Below, in pieces: positions 1-12,638 of a stretch of 64,000 nt of DNA. The notes beneath the pieces are model-generated. The model searched no databases. It had not been told where the DNA came from and worked only from the letters and a program-made list of their open reading frames with translations. Origin of the DNA: Lantana camara. Taxonomy: Eukaryota > Streptophyta > Magnoliopsida > Lamiales > Verbenaceae. Every line of letters starts with the position of its first letter. Position 1 is the stretch's first letter. The stretch is taken from positions 128,017,501-128,081,500 of the forward strand of contig CM074857.1 of assembly GCA_037501455.1 (NCBI GenBank). Reading direction: 5' to 3'. The position numbers and the translations under genes are program-made.

Positions 1-3000
1 GTGAAGGGAAAGCGTTCGAATGAGCAAGAAGAGTCTCAAACTCCAACAAAAGCTCAATCAAGTGGAACCGAGAAGACTTCAGCTAAAGAATTTCAAGTTT
101 CATCGGACGGACTTATCCCGGTAGAGCAATTGAAAGAGTTCATCATGGGGACAATCAAAGACAAGATCGAGGGAGGCTCCAAATCGTCATTGATTTATTC
201 CAAGCCCTACACCCAAAGAATCGATAGCTTGAAGATGCCGATTGGTTATCAACCTCCCAAATTCCAGCAGTTTGACGGCAAAGGCAATCCTAAGCAACAC
301 GTAGCTCACTTCATCGAGACGTGTAACAATGCCGGGACTTACGGGGATCACCTAGTCAAGCAATTCGTTCGATCACTAAAAGGAAATGCATTCGACTGGT
401 ACACGGACTTAGAAGCGGACTCTATCGATAGTTGGGGACAACTCGAGCAAGAATTCCTCAATCGCTTCTACAGCACTCGTCGGACAGTTAGCATGATCGA
501 ACTCACCAACTCCCGACAATGGAAAGAAGAACCCGTTGTCGACTACATCAATCGGTGGAGAAACCTTAGTCTAAATTGCAAAGATCGACTATCAGAGGCT
601 TCAGCAATTGAAATGTGTATTCAGGGGATGCATTGGGGTCTCCGTTACATTCTCCAAGGAATTCAGCCCAAGTCGTTCGAAGAGCTCGCTACTCGGGCAC
701 ATGATATGGAGTTGAGTATGATCGCTACTGGAGTCGAAGGACCGCCCGTCCAAGAGTTCCGCAGGCCTAGGGAAAAGCAAGATTTCAGGAAAGGGGGCAA
801 ACCCTTCACCAAACCACAAGCTAAAGAGTCTATGGCGGTAAATGCAATTCCTGTCAAATTTCGGGCTAAGACAAACGACAAAGCGGACGAAAGGAAGGAA
901 GTCCCCCAAGAAAGAACATTCAGAAAATTATCCTTAGCAGAAATGCAAGCCAAGGAATACCCATTCAAAGACTCTGATGTCTCCGGAATTTTCGACGACC
1001 TGCTCAAGGCAAACCTCATTGAATTACCTGAAATGAAGAGGCCCAATGAAGCCGGAAAGACTGACGACCCAAAGTATTGCAAGTATCATCGTCTGCTTGG
1101 ACACCCAATCCACGATTGCTTCATATTCAAGGATAAGGTGATGCAGTTGGCACGACAAGGAAAGATCGCACTCGAAGATGTTAGCGCGACGTCCAATGCT
1201 GTAACTTGCCTAATGATAAGTGAGGAAGAGGTTCCCAAGCAAACTCACTCCAAAGGCGATGAGTGCATGGCAACCATGACCTTCTCAGACGAAGATTTGC
1301 TACTCGGTTCAAAGCCTCACAACAGACCGCTGTTCGTGACAGGTTATACCCACGAACAAAAGGTAAATAGAATGCTCGTCGATGGAGGCTCCGCAGTCAA
1401 TATCTTACCTTTGAGAGTGATGAACGAGTTAGGAATGTTGAAGGATGAACTAGCAAGCAGCCGTCTGATGATCCAAGGTTTCAATCAGGGAGGACAAAGA
1501 GCTCTCGGCATCATTCGACTAAAGCTATTGATAGAAGACATGACGTCAAGCGCACTGTTTCATGTCATAGATGCCAAAACTTCATACAACATGCTTCTAG
1601 GACGACCCTGGTTACATGAAAATGGCGTTGTCCCATCTACCTGGCATCAATGTTTCAAGTATTGTCGGGAGGGTGTGATAAAGAAGGTTCTTGGAGATAG
1701 TAAACCTTTCACCGAGGCAGAAGCCCACTTTGCCGATGCAAAGTACTACCGTGAGGGAGTGGAAGAAAACAAAGGAAAAGAAGTTTCTGGTGAAAGCCAA
1801 GTCAGAGCCTCAACTTCGATAGATCGCCAAGAAAATGGGGGATCATCACCTACAACGTCCGAGGCACTAGAAGGACTGACATTGCCCCTCACCAAACTAG
1901 ATGTTGTGAAGCCTTCTTCTCCACCACTCAATGGATTCGTTCGTCCGATTCAAGGAAGTAAAATAGAGCACGGGGAAGCAACCAAACTCCAAAATGCAAA
2001 GGAGTATGATCCTAAAGCATATAAACTTCTCGTCAAAGCCGGGTACAACCCACAAGAGAAGTCAAAGCTGGGAAAACTCATTCCAACGGCCGAGACAAAA
2101 GAAACAAAGTCAAGGTCATCAAAGGAAGATGGCAATGTCGCCCCAAACTCGCGAGTAGGACTCGGATTTGCAGCGCAAGGCCCTGTTCGAATCGCCATAA
2201 ATAGAGCGACAAATAACTATATATCTGAAGAGCTCTCATCAACCGAAGATGCTTTTGATGAGGATGGAAGAAAGATTCGGCGGAGGTCGGTCTTTGATAG
2301 GCTCAACCCACCCAAAGGAGCCAAAGCCAATCACTGGTTGAGAAGACGAAAGGCACGACGCTTCCCAAAGCTTCGAAGCGAAGTTCCGTCTCGTATGAAA
2401 CGGTGCACCAATTTGATTATCTCATGCGACAAGATGCTGAAAGCTAGGTGGGAGACGATCATCTTCACACGTGACAAAACCAAAGACGAAGAAGATAGAG
2501 AAAGTGTAGCGTCATCTTACCACATCACCTCGTCCGAAGGAGTTTCAGCTGAAGAGGATGCCAAAGACGCACCACCTGAGCTTGAAGAAGGAGTTAAGGC
2601 AACTGTGGACGATCTCAAAGAAGTCAACTTAGGCAACACCGACGATCCTCGCCCGACCTACATCAACGCCTTATTAACCGGCGAAGAGGAGAAAGCCTAT
2701 GTCGAACTCTTGCTTGAATTCAGGGACGTGTTTGCATGGTCCTACAAAGAAATGCCGGGGTTGAATCCGAAAGTTGCAGTACATCACCTCTCCGTGAAAA
2801 AGGGCGCTCGTCCCGTGAAACAAGCTCAGCGACGATTCCGACCGGACTTAATTCCCTTAATTGAAGCCGAAGTAAACAAGCTCATCGAAGTTGGGTTCAT
2901 TCGAGAAGTGAAGTATCCCACATGGATCTCTAGCATTGTTCCGGTGAGGAAGAAAAATGGCCAGATTAGGGTGTGTGTCGACTTCAGAGATTTAAATATT

Positions 3001-5898
3001 GCTTGCCCGAAAGATGATTTTCCACTGCCTATAACCGAGCTTATGATCGATGCTACCGTGGGCCACGAAGCTCTTTCTTTCATGGACGGCTCATCGGGAT
3101 ACAATCAAATACGAATGGCACCTGAAGATGAAGAGTTAACAGCGTTTCGCACCCCTAAAGGGATATACTGCTACAAAGTGATGCCTTTCGGCTTGAAGAA
3201 CGCAGGTGCCACGTATCAAAGGGCGATGCAGAAAATTTTTGATGATCTACTTCACAAGAACATCGAATGCTATGTGGACGACGTGGTGGTAAAGTCCAAG
3301 AAGCAAGAAGATCATCTACAAGACTTAAGAAAGATCTTCGAACGATTAAGAAGATACCAACTCCGGATGAATCCACTCAAGTGTGCTTTCGGAGTTTCGT
3401 CAGGGAAGTTCCTCGGGTTCATCGTCCGCCATCGAGGCATTGAGATTGAACAAGCAAAGATAGATGCGATCTTGAAAATGCCGCCACCCCGAGATATCCA
3501 CGACCTGAAGAGTTTGCAAGGAAAGTTGGCTTACATCCGAAGATTCATCTCGAACCTGGCCGGCCGGTGTCAACCATTCAGTCGGCTTATGAAGAAAGAC
3601 GTTCCCTTCGAATGGGACGAAGCATGCCAAAAGGCCTTCGAGAGCATAAAGGCATACTTAATGAAGCCACCTGTCCTAGTTGCACCTACTCCAGGACGGC
3701 CATTGATTCTCTACATCGCAGCTCAAGAACGGTCCGTTGGAGCCTTACTTGCCCAAGAAAACGATGCAGGAAAGGAAAGTTCTTTGTACTACCTAAGTAG
3801 AACAATGCTACCAAATGAGTTGAAATATTCACCCATCGAGAAGATGTGTTTGGCCTTGATCTTCGCAATCCAAAAGTTGAAGCACTATTTTCAAGCACAT
3901 ACTGTACATCTTGTCTCAAAGGCAAACCCTCTAAAATACGTCATGTCAAGGCCGGTGCTTTCGGACAGACTCGCAAGATGGTATCTCCAACTTCAGCAGT
4001 TCGAGATCGTTTACATTCCCCAAAAGGCGGTGAAAGGACAAGTTATGGCTGACTTCTTGGCAGACCACCCTATACCCGCTGAATGGGAATTGTCTGATGA
4101 CTTGCCGGACGAAGATGCACTTCTAGTCGAGGTCACTCCCCCTTGGAAAATGTTCTTTGACGGAGCTTCACATAGAGAAGGAGCCGGTGCCGGGGTTGTA
4201 TTTATTACATCCGATGGGGAGGTTCTACCATATTCCTTCACCTTAACACAGAAGTGTTCTAACAACGTCGCCGAATATCAAGCCCTCATACTCGGGTTGG
4301 AAGTGGCGGTCGACATAAAACAGTTGCATCTCAGAATATATGGAGACTCAAAGCTAGTGGTCAACCAATTAGAAGGCTCGTACGATGTCAAAAAGCCTGA
4401 ATTGATCCCCTATGTTAACTATGCTAAAATGCTGATGGGATGGCTCGGAGATGTAACGATCGAACACGTGCCTAGAAAAGAGAACAAACAGGCGGATGCA
4501 TTGGCGAAACTTGCCTCCACATTGGCGATGCCGGAGAAGGAAACTCGAGTGTCGGTTTGCAAGAATTGGGTTATACCTCCAATCTTCGATGATGGAGACT
4601 TCGAAGAAGAAGAAAATCACGTTGTTGAAGTGTTCGAAGTCGAAAAGGAGGATTGGCGACAACCCCTTGTTGACTATCTCAAATATGAAAGGTTGCCCAA
4701 CGATCCACGACAGAGAGTTGATGTACGACGACGCTCAGCTCGATTCATCTACTTTAAGGGTACACTCTACCGACGCTCATTCGATGGGGTCTTCTTGAGG
4801 TGTTTGGGCGAAGACGAAGCAAACCAAGCCATGGAAGAAGCACATTCCGGAGTCTGCGGTGCTCATCAGTCGGGCCCAAAGTTGCACTTTCGCATAAAAA
4901 GAATGGGATACTATTGGCCAACAATGGTGAAAGACTGCATTGAATACGCGCAACGATGTCAAGCTTGTCAGTTTCACGCTAACTTCATTCACCAACCGCC
5001 CGAACCGTTACATCCGACGGTTGCCTCGTGGCCTTTCGATGCTTGGGGGTTGGATGTGGTAGGCCCCATAACGAAGTCTTCTTCCGGTCATCTCTACATT
5101 TTGGCTGCAACTGATTATTTCTCCAAGTGGGCAGAAGCAATTCCTTTGAAAGAGGTGAAGAAGGAAAATGTTGCCGACTTCATCCGAATAAACATCATCT
5201 TCCGCTATGGCGTGCCTCGTTATATCATCACGGATAATGGGAAGCCATTCAGCAATAGCCTGATAGACAAACTCTGTCTGAAGTTCGGATTCAAGCAAAG
5301 AAAGTCTTCAATGTACAACGCCGCTGCCAACGGTCTTGCCGAAGCTTTCAATAAAACTCTATGCAGTTTGCTGAAGAAGGTGGTTTCCAAGTCAAAACGA
5401 GACTGGCACGAAAGGATTGGAGAAGCTTTGTGGGCTTATCGAACCACCTATAGAACACCTACCCAAGCGACCCCTTATGCGTTGGTGTACGGTGTCGAAG
5501 CCGTTGTTCCCCTTGAACAACAAATTCCATCGCTAAGGATAGCGATTCAAGAAGATCTAACCCAAGATGAAAATGCTCGCCTACGACTTGAAGAGTTGGA
5601 GGCGCTCGATGAGAAGAGGCTGGAGGCTCAACAAAGGCTCGAGTGCTATCAAGCTCGTCTCTCCAGGTCATTCAACAAAAAAGTGAGGACTCGTTCGTTC
5701 CAAGTTGGGGATTTGGTGCTTGCTGTGAGAAGGCCAATCATCACTACTCATCGAACGGGGAATAAATTCATCTCCAAATGGGATGGTCCATATGTTGTGA
5801 AGGAAGTTTACACAAACGGCGCTTACAGGTTGATCGCTGAAGATGGTCTGAGAATTGGTCCCATAAACGGGAAGTTCTTGAAACGCTACTATGCATAA
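1..5898 (+). CDS. Gag-Pol polyprotein of a Tat-lineage gypsy retrotransposon (5' partial)
   Basis: Encodes capsid and the replication enzymes of the element. The frame is open at the window edge, and the GTG at base 1 is not a believable start. In residue order: retrotransposon gag domain about 120-225; zinc knuckle variant C360-x2-H363-x4-H368-x4-C373; aspartic protease with a DGGS active site at D461, the form usual in Tat elements; reverse transcriptase about 930-1130 with YVDD at 1091; gypsy RNase H about 1230-1340, looking degenerate; archaeal-type RNase H about 1383-1510 starting at the FFDGAS aspartate D1387 and ending at QADALAKL; integrase HHCC finger from H1615; integrase core D1685, D1745 and E1781 (D-D-35-E); and a C-terminal GPY-like module ending in KRYYA. 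The stop is TAA at 5896-5898. Domain assignment is firm; whether the copy is active is unknown. Confidence 0.95.
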   Translation: MKGKRSNEQEESQTPTKAQSSGTEKTSAKEFQVSSDGLIPVEQLKEFIMGTIKDKIEGGSKSSLIYSKPYTQRIDSLKMPIGYQPPKFQQFDGKGNPKQHVAHFIETCNNAGTYGDHLVKQFVRSLKGNAFDWYTDLEADSIDSWGQLEQEFLNRFYSTRRTVSMIELTNSRQWKEEPVVDYINRWRNLSLNCKDRLSEASAIEMCIQGMHWGLRYILQGIQPKSFEELATRAHDMELSMIATGVEGPPVQEFRRPREKQDFRKGGKPFTKPQAKESMAVNAIPVKFRAKTNDKADERKEVPQERTFRKLSLAEMQAKEYPFKDSDVSGIFDDLLKANLIELPEMKRPNEAGKTDDPKYCKYHRLLGHPIHDCFIFKDKVMQLARQGKIALEDVSATSNAVTCLMISEEEVPKQTHSKGDECMATMTFSDEDLLLGSKPHNRPLFVTGYTHEQKVNRMLVDGGSAVNILPLRVMNELGMLKDELASSRLMIQGFNQGGQRALGIIRLKLLIEDMTSSALFHVIDAKTSYNMLLGRPWLHENGVVPSTWHQCFKYCREGVIKKVLGDSKPFTEAEAHFADAKYYREGVEENKGKEVSGESQVRASTSIDRQENGGSSPTTSEALEGLTLPLTKLDVVKPSSPPLNGFVRPIQGSKIEHGEATKLQNAKEYDPKAYKLLVKAGYNPQEKSKLGKLIPTAETKETKSRSSKEDGNVAPNSRVGLGFAAQGPVRIAINRATNNYISEELSSTEDAFDEDGRKIRRRSVFDRLNPPKGAKANHWLRRRKARRFPKLRSEVPSRMKRCTNLIISCDKMLKARWETIIFTRDKTKDEEDRESVASSYHITSSEGVSAEEDAKDAPPELEEGVKATVDDLKEVNLGNTDDPRPTYINALLTGEEEKAYVELLLEFRDVFAWSYKEMPGLNPKVAVHHLSVKKGARPVKQAQRRFRPDLIPLIEAEVNKLIEVGFIREVKYPTWISSIVPVRKKNGQIRVCVDFRDLNIACPKDDFPLPITELMIDATVGHEALSFMDGSSGYNQIRMAPEDEELTAFRTPKGIYCYKVMPFGLKNAGATYQRAMQKIFDDLLHKNIECYVDDVVVKSKKQEDHLQDLRKIFERLRRYQLRMNPLKCAFGVSSGKFLGFIVRHRGIEIEQAKIDAILKMPPPRDIHDLKSLQGKLAYIRRFISNLAGRCQPFSRLMKKDVPFEWDEACQKAFESIKAYLMKPPVLVAPTPGRPLILYIAAQERSVGALLAQENDAGKESSLYYLSRTMLPNELKYSPIEKMCLALIFAIQKLKHYFQAHTVHLVSKANPLKYVMSRPVLSDRLARWYLQLQQFEIVYIPQKAVKGQVMADFLADHPIPAEWELSDDLPDEDALLVEVTPPWKMFFDGASHREGAGAGVVFITSDGEVLPYSFTLTQKCSNNVAEYQALILGLEVAVDIKQLHLRIYGDSKLVVNQLEGSYDVKKPELIPYVNYAKMLMGWLGDVTIEHVPRKENKQADALAKLASTLAMPEKETRVSVCKNWVIPPIFDDGDFEEEENHVVEVFEVEKEDWRQPLVDYLKYERLPNDPRQRVDVRRRSARFIYFKGTLYRRSFDGVFLRCLGEDEANQAMEEAHSGVCGAHQSGPKLHFRIKRMGYYWPTMVKDCIEYAQRCQACQFHANFIHQPPEPLHPTVASWPFDAWGLDVVGPITKSSSGHLYILAATDYFSKWAEAIPLKEVKKENVADFIRINIIFRYGVPRYIITDNGKPFSNSLIDKLCLKFGFKQRKSSMYNAAANGLAEAFNKTLCSLLKKVVSKSKRDWHERIGEALWAYRTTYRTPTQATPYALVYGVEAVVPLEQQIPSLRIAIQEDLTQDENARLRLEELEALDEKRLEAQQRLECYQARLSRSFNKKVRTRSFQVGDLVLAVRRPIITTHRTGNKFISKWDGPYVVKEVYTNGAYRLIAEDGLRIGPINGKFLKRYYA

Positions 5899-6448
5899 GT
5901 TGAAGATTGCTCCTTGACGTACGAGCCTAAACTGCATGTCACTCCTGACCCGCATGAGTATAAACTGTGTACGGTATCCACTAATGGTAAAGCAAGTGGC
6001 TAAATTGCTAAGTTACTCCACTGATGGTGTTTCAAGTGGCTAAAACAGAAATTCCCCACTCTTGTTCAGGGTGGTTAAACTTTGAATACTCCTGGCCCGC
6101 ACGAGTATAAACTGTGAACGGCGCCCCCCAAATCTTCTTAAAAGAAGTTTTCCCTTGAACTACGTTATGACTTGATCCCTTCACCGGGGTACGTAGGCAG
6201 CTTAGAAATTAACTAAGTTCAGTCAAGATTATCCGTTAAGTTATGTTTTTCTTGTTGAAAACTTTATTCTTCAAGTTAAACAAATAAAAAAAAGAAGTGC
6301 AAAGAAGCTATGGACTACTGAAACAAAATGCATACGAGGTTAGAATAAAGCAAATAAAGTCTTTATTAAATAATCTCAAAATTGACAAGGTTCATTAAAC
6401 TAGACAATGAATAGAAGAAATGAAGGAAAATAAAAACATCCTAAACTA
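5899..6448 (+). repeat. Spacer between pol and the antisense gene, with short direct repeats
   Basis: A 34-bp motif at 5941-5974 recurs at 6088-6121 with few changes; both copies carry CGAGTATAAACTGTG or CATGAGTATAAACTGTG. A weaker third version lies at 5911-5938. A second pair (ACT-ATGGT followed by CAAGTGGCTAAA) sits at 5980-6044. No coding frame is seen. The AT-rich stretch 6344-6367 holds AATAAA on both strands (plus at 6344-6349 and 6353-6358, minus at 6367-6362), so it could serve as a poly(A) signal for the antisense gene. Confidence 0.6.
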
Positions 6449-9140
6449 TCAAGGGGAGGGGCTCAAATTCTTTAATTCTTCCTTCGCCACCTTCAGAAGT
6501 GCTAGTGAATCTTCCACAGCTTTGAACGCCTTGAGGGCAATGTTGTCATCCAATGGAGGAGTCTTCTCAAGTGTCTCGATCTCTTGGCTAATAGTCTGAA
6601 CTAGAGATTGAGCATTCTCGTAAAGGAGTTGATGCTGCCCCAATGAAAGTGATAAATCTTCCTTTTGTTTCGTCAAGCTGGCAAGTTTCTTCGTAACAGA
6701 CTTCAACTTCTTCTCAGTTGCCTTAACTTGATTCGCTCCAGCTGCTTCTTCGACTTGGGCACTGGCGAGTCGGTCCCTGGCTTCACTCAACTGCTGAGAA
6801 AGCCAATCTTTTGAAGTCTCTCCAGAAGTTGCAGACCTCGCCTCGTCATAAGCAGTTGCCTTGGCAAACAAAATCGCCAATGACTTCTCGACAGCAGAAA
6901 CAAAAGGCTCGTCAAAACCTTTAACATCATTCAACGCCGATTGAACCTCGTCCTTGAGGGATGAAATGAAGTCAAGTGGAGTGTTGTCTATCTTCTGGAG
7001 GAGATTGCCCCACATCATCCTGACAAATTGTTGCTTTTGAGCGGCAATAAATGTGGATGCTTGGAAAACTGAAACTGCGGGATGCTGAGGCATTTGCTTT
7101 TCTTCGGATATCACAAGTGTCTTGGATTGTGCCTCTCCTTCAGAAATAAGACCTGTTTCCAAAAGAACCGGCCCGAGGATCGATCCTTGAGACTCCACAT
7201 CATCAGCTTTAAGAGGTTCCTCTTTCAACTGCAAGTGAAACACATTCAATGTTTAAAGAAGAATAGAAAAGTATTGAAGAACAATGAAAGAAGAGGGAGA
7301 AAACTACCTTCTCACCAAACTTGTCAGCTGAAATCTTATCACACTTCTTTGGCCTCTTCCAATGGCGATCTGCAGTACCACTTTCACTCTTTGCCAACGG
7401 GACGGGGGAAGTCTTTCTCTTTTCTCCTCCGATTGGATCAACCTTCTCAACTTGGATGGGGGCGACTTCCACATTGATCAATTTCATGATGTTGTCATCA
7501 AAGAAGCTGCCGTGAGTTCTCGACCACCATTCCGTATAGCTCTTGGCACACAACTTCTTAACAGCCGCAGTTGTTGGGGGAAAGACCACTCCATCCATAG
7601 AATTCGATAAAGTGCACACGCGCCAATGGTTGAGTCCTTTGTCTAGAGAAGCATCACGAAAATCATTCTTGAGAACTCCGGGTACCAGTTGATAAAACCC
7701 GAACTGACGAGCAAAACGGTGAGGACTGTATGGCTCGATGATGAAACGATCACCTTGTCTCAAAGGTAGGTAGCAAGATCGAATTGACATAAAATAGTTG
7801 TGCTCCTCCTCTGAGCCTTCCCCATTGTCAGTATAACAAAAACTCTCGCGGAGCTTCATCGCATTGCAATTCCAAGCCACGAACTCCGCCTTGTGGATTT
7901 TCTTACGGGCCTCCCTCGCATCATAATCCTTTGCCCCTCTCTCACCAGAAAACCGCATCATTTCCGGACCACGGATGTCTTGATAAGCTTGACGATGCGT
8001 ATTGAAGTAGTGTGCTAGCCAACTATAGACAAAGTGAACGGGAAATGGAGCATGAACTTGAGTCGGTTGGGCGGATGCTGATATCTTGTTCAAACCACGA
8101 TAAATGCTTGCCAAGACCGGAACAGCCAAATCAACCTTGAAGCCGCTTGCTATGACGCTCGCCATCTTGAAAGTACTTGGGCGTATGAAGCCGACGTTTT
8201 CTGTTGGAAGAACGAAGAGACAAAGCCAACAAGCTATGAATGCCGCCAAATAAGTATCTTCCCTTCTGTTCCCGGTAAGTCCGAATCTAGCAAACAACCT
8301 CTCTTCTGCGGTATTCCAAACTTCAGGAGGTCCGAAGTCACCAAGTGGGCGTTGGGTTGATTCATCTTGGACATACTTCTTCGCCTTTTTGCACCAAAAG
8401 CTCACCCAGGCCTCGATGGAAACTTGACCGCCATGAACATCCTTTCGCAGCAAGTGATAGACGTGGAACAAGTACTGGCAACTAGAGGGGGCATATCTCC
8501 TTCCAAATTCGCATTTCTCTGTGAGCTCCTTTGCATCGGGGACCACTTCGTCATAGAGAAGACCCGTCATTGGGAGACCCGCCAAAGAGTATAAATCCCA
8601 GAGCGATATGGACAGTTCGCCGTTCGACGTCAGAAGAGTGTTGGTTGCAGGGCACCACGCTTCGCAGAACGCCTTCATGATCTCCGAGTGGCCGTCATAG
8701 ATGAACAGTGAGGCGCGCACCGAGCTGTATATTTGGGCTGACTGCAGCTTGTCCTTGCACCGGCTGAGTATGTCCTCGGTCCATTCCCAATATCCGGCAA
8801 CATAGTGGAACTCGCCATTAAACCGAAGGTCGTCTCCCCACTTCACATTGTCTTTGATGATGCTTTGCCCTAGCGTTGGTAGATGAGTCGGTTCATTTGA
8901 GTGTTGATGATGACCCGCTTCCAGAACCCACACGTACAACGCTCTGCTCAACTTGATTCGGTATGACCATTCCTTAACACGAAAGGGCACCGTCACCTTT
9001 CCCCGATCACCCGCATATGGTCCGGTAAGACAAGGATGAACCGCCAACTTCGTGCCCGTCTCAAGCTCTTGCTTCTTGTCGTCGAGAATCACCAATTGTT
9101 TGACTCCGGAAGCTGAGGTGTTATCTTTGAAATGCACCAT
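6449..9140 (-). CDS. Antisense plant mobile domain (PMD) protein with coiled-coil tail, two exons
   Basis: Exon 1 is 9140-7308 (611 codons) and exon 2 is 7228-6449 (260 codons including stop), giving 870 aa. The 79-bp intron has donor AAG|GTAGTT and acceptor CACTTGCAG and lies in phase 0; reading through it gives a stop soon after the donor. Roughly residues 60-520 resemble the plant mobile domain (aminotransferase-like PMD), including ELSISLWDLYSLAGLPMTG. A basic cluster (KRKTS...RPKK, about 575-600) could be a nuclear signal. Exon 2 is rich in heptad-like Leu/Lys/Glu/Gln and probably forms a long coiled coil. The start ATG has an ACCATGG context. PMD proteins are known both as host genes (the MAIL1/MAIN type) and as passengers of gypsy and Mutator-like elements; this one is a passenger. 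Its function in the element is unknown. Confidence 0.88.
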
Positions 9141-9757
9141 GGTTACCTACAAGAAGGGACGAAATCAGGAATTGCCAAATATATGTGAAAAAAACAAAAA
9201 GAAGGAAAAATTAGTGCAGCAAAGGATTCATCTTAGTTGCTGTATCGTCCATGCCATGATGGAGTTGCCAAAAAAAAAAAGGAGAAAAGCAAACTGGTCC
9301 TACAATTATTCCGCTACGTTGATCAAATTAGCAAGAAAAGTGGAGTTCTTTTTTTGACGAAAATCGGGAAGAAGAAACAGGAAACAAGAAAGGTTTTTCC
9401 CCAACCAATTGTCAACGGGATTAAGTTGCGATTTTCTTCTCCACACAAACTTAGCAATTCAACACCTGCAAAAGAGGAGAAAGGCGACGTTCAACGGCAA
9501 GAATCTGAAAAAAAAAAAAAAAAAAAAAAAAAAAGGAGTAAAACAAGGCAAAGTGCGAGAATCGGCTTCTCCGTGTAAGCACCGACCACTACCCACCAGC
9601 AACACAAAGAATACACTGAATTCTCGTTGATGGAATGCTCCTAATTCTAGTAGCTATGCGTTAAGCTGCCTCCAAATTGTGATGTTGCCTTCTCTGCGAA
9701 TTCTCTTCTTGGAATTATGATTGCTTGGTGTGAGAATTAAAGCTGAGGGAAGACCTT

Positions 9758-9765
9758 TATTTATA
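9758..9765 (-). promoter_or_regulatory. Candidate TATA box of the antisense PMD gene
   Basis: On the minus strand this reads TATAAATA, preceded by a CCAAT-like string (CCAATCCC), about 620 bp upstream of the ATG at 9140. This is a motif call only; no transcript is available. If real, transcription would start near 9730 and run against the retrotransposon RNA. Confidence 0.4.
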
Positions 9766-10570
9766 GGGATTGGGATGAAGTGCCCTCACCGGATTAAATT
9801 CCTCATCCTATTGGAACTCTGCCATGCACGGGATGATTAATTAATTAAGATAAGGAATTGTATTGGGAGAAGGATACATGCATGCACCGAGTTCTGTGCT
9901 AAATACATTCCTTTAGCTTATTAAAGTTCTTGAACTTTAATTAAAAAAAAAAAGGGGAAAAGAGATAAAAGGATTAAGGCGGATGAAGACGCATTTGTCC
10001 AGAATCCACATTGTTGAAGCATCTCTGCGTGGTCACGGAGCTGCAGAACAGAGTTTGCCTCCAAATCAAATTCAATTTTCAATATTGGGCCAATGGTTTA
10101 CCAAACAAGAAAATGAAGTTGGGCCAAGGTGTTTATTGGGTCGAAAGAAAAAAATAATAACAAAATTGAGGCATCCAAAGTTCATTTCCAAATGGGGGCC
10201 ACGATTTTGTTAAAAGAAAAAAAGTGGGTTTGGTCCATTTATTCTTAATGGGTGGAGCCTTGATGCCTTGAGAGTAAATGTGAAAGTAAGTCCAAAATTA
10301 AATTTGATATGGGGATACTCTGCTGGGCCCATTTGCTTTAAAGGCTTAGCAATTGTGATGAAAGTGGAAAAATTATTCACGTCCCAAGCTCACATGATTG
10401 GGCTATTTATTTCTTCAAAATTAGTTATATGCTTTCAAGTCCTATGATGACTTAATAATTTTAAGTCCAAATGTTGATCAGTGGTGCCGAAAGTTATTGC
10501 AAGTTGGAGAGATCGATTAAGTACTTCAAAATCCGACGATACGATCGCTGGACACATCTCTCGCCGAGCT

Positions 10571-10586
10571 TTGAAGTGGGGGCATT
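10571..10586 (+). other. Polypurine tract of the retrotransposon
   Basis: The string GAAGTGGGGGCATT lies directly before the TGTAGACG start of the 3' LTR. A G-rich purine run here primes plus-strand DNA synthesis in LTR retroelements, and its position fixes the LTR start. Confidence 0.75.
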
Positions 10587-11781
10587 TGTAGACGAATTAA
10601 TTTTCATCGAATTAAAATATGACACGTGTAAATAAATATTAATTATCAAAATTAATTCATGCTATTTTTATATTTTTTGGATAAAAACTAAATCAAAATC
10701 CATAAAATATTTAAATAGTTGATTTATTTGATAATTTTAATATTTATTGTGTCATCAAATCAAATATTGACATGTGTCAGAATTGAGGTGTTCCGGCCAA
10801 TCAAATCAAGCCTTGCAGCTCAAATGGTGATGACCAATCAAATGACGACACGTGGCATATTTCAACACGTGGACCAATCAAAGTCAAGGCATATGTCATT
10901 TATTTATTTTCTTTAATATAAATTCATATTAAAGTAATAAATAAATAAATAAATTTGATATTATCCCTTTAATAAACAAATTAATTAATTAAGGGATAAT
11001 TATCACAAGCTCCACCCTACGCCTATAAATAGAGGCATTCTACAACACAATTCACACAACTTGGAGAGACGAAGGAGCAAGCCACAAAGCAAGGAGAAAG
11101 AAGCATCCTCGGTGTTTTTCAGCATCCTCGGTGTTCTTCGGCATCTTCAACGGCGTTCTTCGTAGAAGTCAGCATCAACGGTGTTTGATCCGGCATCAAG
11201 GCATCGAAGTGGTGTTTCGGCGTTGCTCTCCTCAAAGATCGAAGCGAGATTCAAGCGTGTTCTTCGCGTTCTTCGTGGAAATCAACCAAATTGAAGCGTC
11301 CGATCCGCAACAAGGCGTTAAGTCCGCGAATCCGGCGTTTTCTTCAAATCAAATTCGAAGGTGCTCCAAGCGTGTTCTTCGGCGTTCTTCGAGAAAGTCA
11401 ACAAACCGAGGCGTTTAATCCGCAATCAAAGCATCAAATCCAGATTTCGGCGTTGCTCCTCAACAAATTCAAATCAAACTCAAATCAACATCAAAGGTGT
11501 TCATCGGCGTGTTCTTCGGTGTTCATCAAATCAAGGCGTTTAATTCGCGAACAAGTCTAAAGACCCGCAATTAACGTTTAAAGAAGCAAATCAAATCCAA
11601 CGGAAGATCGAACCTCCGAAGTCAACAAAGGAGTTTCAAACCTTTCGAACCTCAACAAATTCTTGTAGGAAGAATCAGAGGAATAAATTAGAGATTGTAC
11701 CCGCAAATTCAAATCAAAATCAATAAAATTCATTTGTGATTATTTCTCGCGTTTAGTTATTTAATTAACACGGAAATTACA
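10587..11781 (+). repeat. 3' LTR of the Tat-lineage element
   Basis: Begins TGTAGACG after the polypurine tract and ends in ACA near 11781, about 1,195 bp. It carries a TATA box at 11024-11031, a transcribed part (about 11055 onward) filled with degenerate GTGTTCTTCGGC repeats at 11105-11560, and AATAAA at 11722-11727. The 3' limit is uncertain by about 5 bp because ATTACATTACA allows two endings. The short frames inside it are products of the repeats, not genes. Confidence 0.85.
11024..11031 (+). promoter_or_regulatory. LTR promoter TATA box
   Basis: TATAAATA followed by GAGGCATTC, in the position expected for the U3 promoter, with the predicted RNA start about 30 bp downstream. Confidence 0.65.
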
Positions 11782-11786
11782 TTACA

Positions 11787-12630
11787 GAAATATCAATGTT
11801 GTTCGATGAACTTGTTTATGATCTAAAAGGGGCAAAAGATAGGAAATGTCATGAATGGTCGTCTCTTGTCTAGTCTACTCCACCACCCCGCTTCATTTCA
11901 CATCTTTGTGACTTCACATACAAATGGATATTCCATTCAATTGCCTAATTTTAGCTCTTGTGACCATATTTGGTGGATATGCTAATCTTTTTTTTTTTAT
12001 TTAATTAAAGGACATTATTCTTCCCACTATGTGTGAATAAATAAATAAATATTTCAATTTTGGCACCAAGAAAATTCCAAAACATCTTCAAAAGCATCTT
12101 CCTAGTTTCTTTATTTGCAGCAAAACTTGGTCACAATTCAACATGGGGATCTGTAAATCCATTTATTTTTATTTTTTATTATTTTAATCTTGTTAGAACA
12201 CACACATGTGTGTGTGTTTATTGTAGTTAAAAATATGGATGGCTCGTGAAAGATGAGCAGACTATGGTTGGATTATGCGGTATTTTGGGTACTGTTACTT
12301 TTTATGTATTTTCTTGTTTTTCAATAGATTCTTTTCAAATTGTTTGATTTAGTCGAGCCAGATTTGTATTAAAATTTTCGTATTTTGTAACTTTTAATAT
12401 GATAATATTACAAGAAACCGAGTTCAAAAAATATAATTTAGTTTTATGGATCTAAATCGCTCCATAATATTAGTTTGGTTCGGCCAAATCGATGTAAACA
12501 GGGAACGAGTGTTTTATACTTACCGTGTGATTGGTGGAAAATTAAGGGAAAGTAACAAATCAAATGACAATTAAAATACATTTATTATTTTAATTGGTTG
12601 GGTTCGATTGAAGCGGATAGAATTTTCCAA
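11787..12630. other. Intergenic, AT-rich
   Basis: No coding frame or RNA gene is visible. It contains a short T run near 11991 and a CA/TG-rich palindrome ACACACATGTGTGTGTG near 12200. Confidence 0.5.
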
Positions 12631-12638
12631 GTTTTAGC

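Larger units (their letters stand above)
9141..10586. other. Non-coding region of the retrotransposon between the antisense gene and the 3' LTR
   Basis: No believable coding frame on either strand; the short frames at 9052-9630 run through low-complexity A-rich sequence with a pure A run near 9511-9534. The part just above 9140 would be the 5' leader of the antisense gene. A TTGTAG|GTAACC sequence just before its ATG could be a splice acceptor, so a leader intron is possible. Confidence 0.5.
1..11781 (+). mobile_element. Ty3/gypsy LTR retrotransposon, Tat lineage, 5' end outside the window
   Basis: The order seen is gag, protease, reverse transcriptase, RNase H, a second RNase H of archaeal type, integrase, spacer, antisense gene, polypurine tract and 3' LTR. 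The second RNase H after the gypsy one and the extra ORF between pol and the 3' LTR are known hallmarks of Tat-lineage elements. The pol frame has no stop in 1,965 codons, so the copy is probably fairly young. The 5' LTR and primer binding site are not in the window, so LTR identity and the target-site duplication cannot be checked. A candidate 5-bp target copy after the 3' LTR is TTACA at 11782-11786. Confidence 0.93.

Noticed and set aside
1..3. GTG at the first base as gag start
   Set aside because: The frame is open at the window edge; the real start is most likely upstream.
7229..7307. Two separate antisense genes in the retrotransposon
   Set aside because: A GT-AG intron in phase 0 joins both frames; exon 1 otherwise runs into intron-like sequence.
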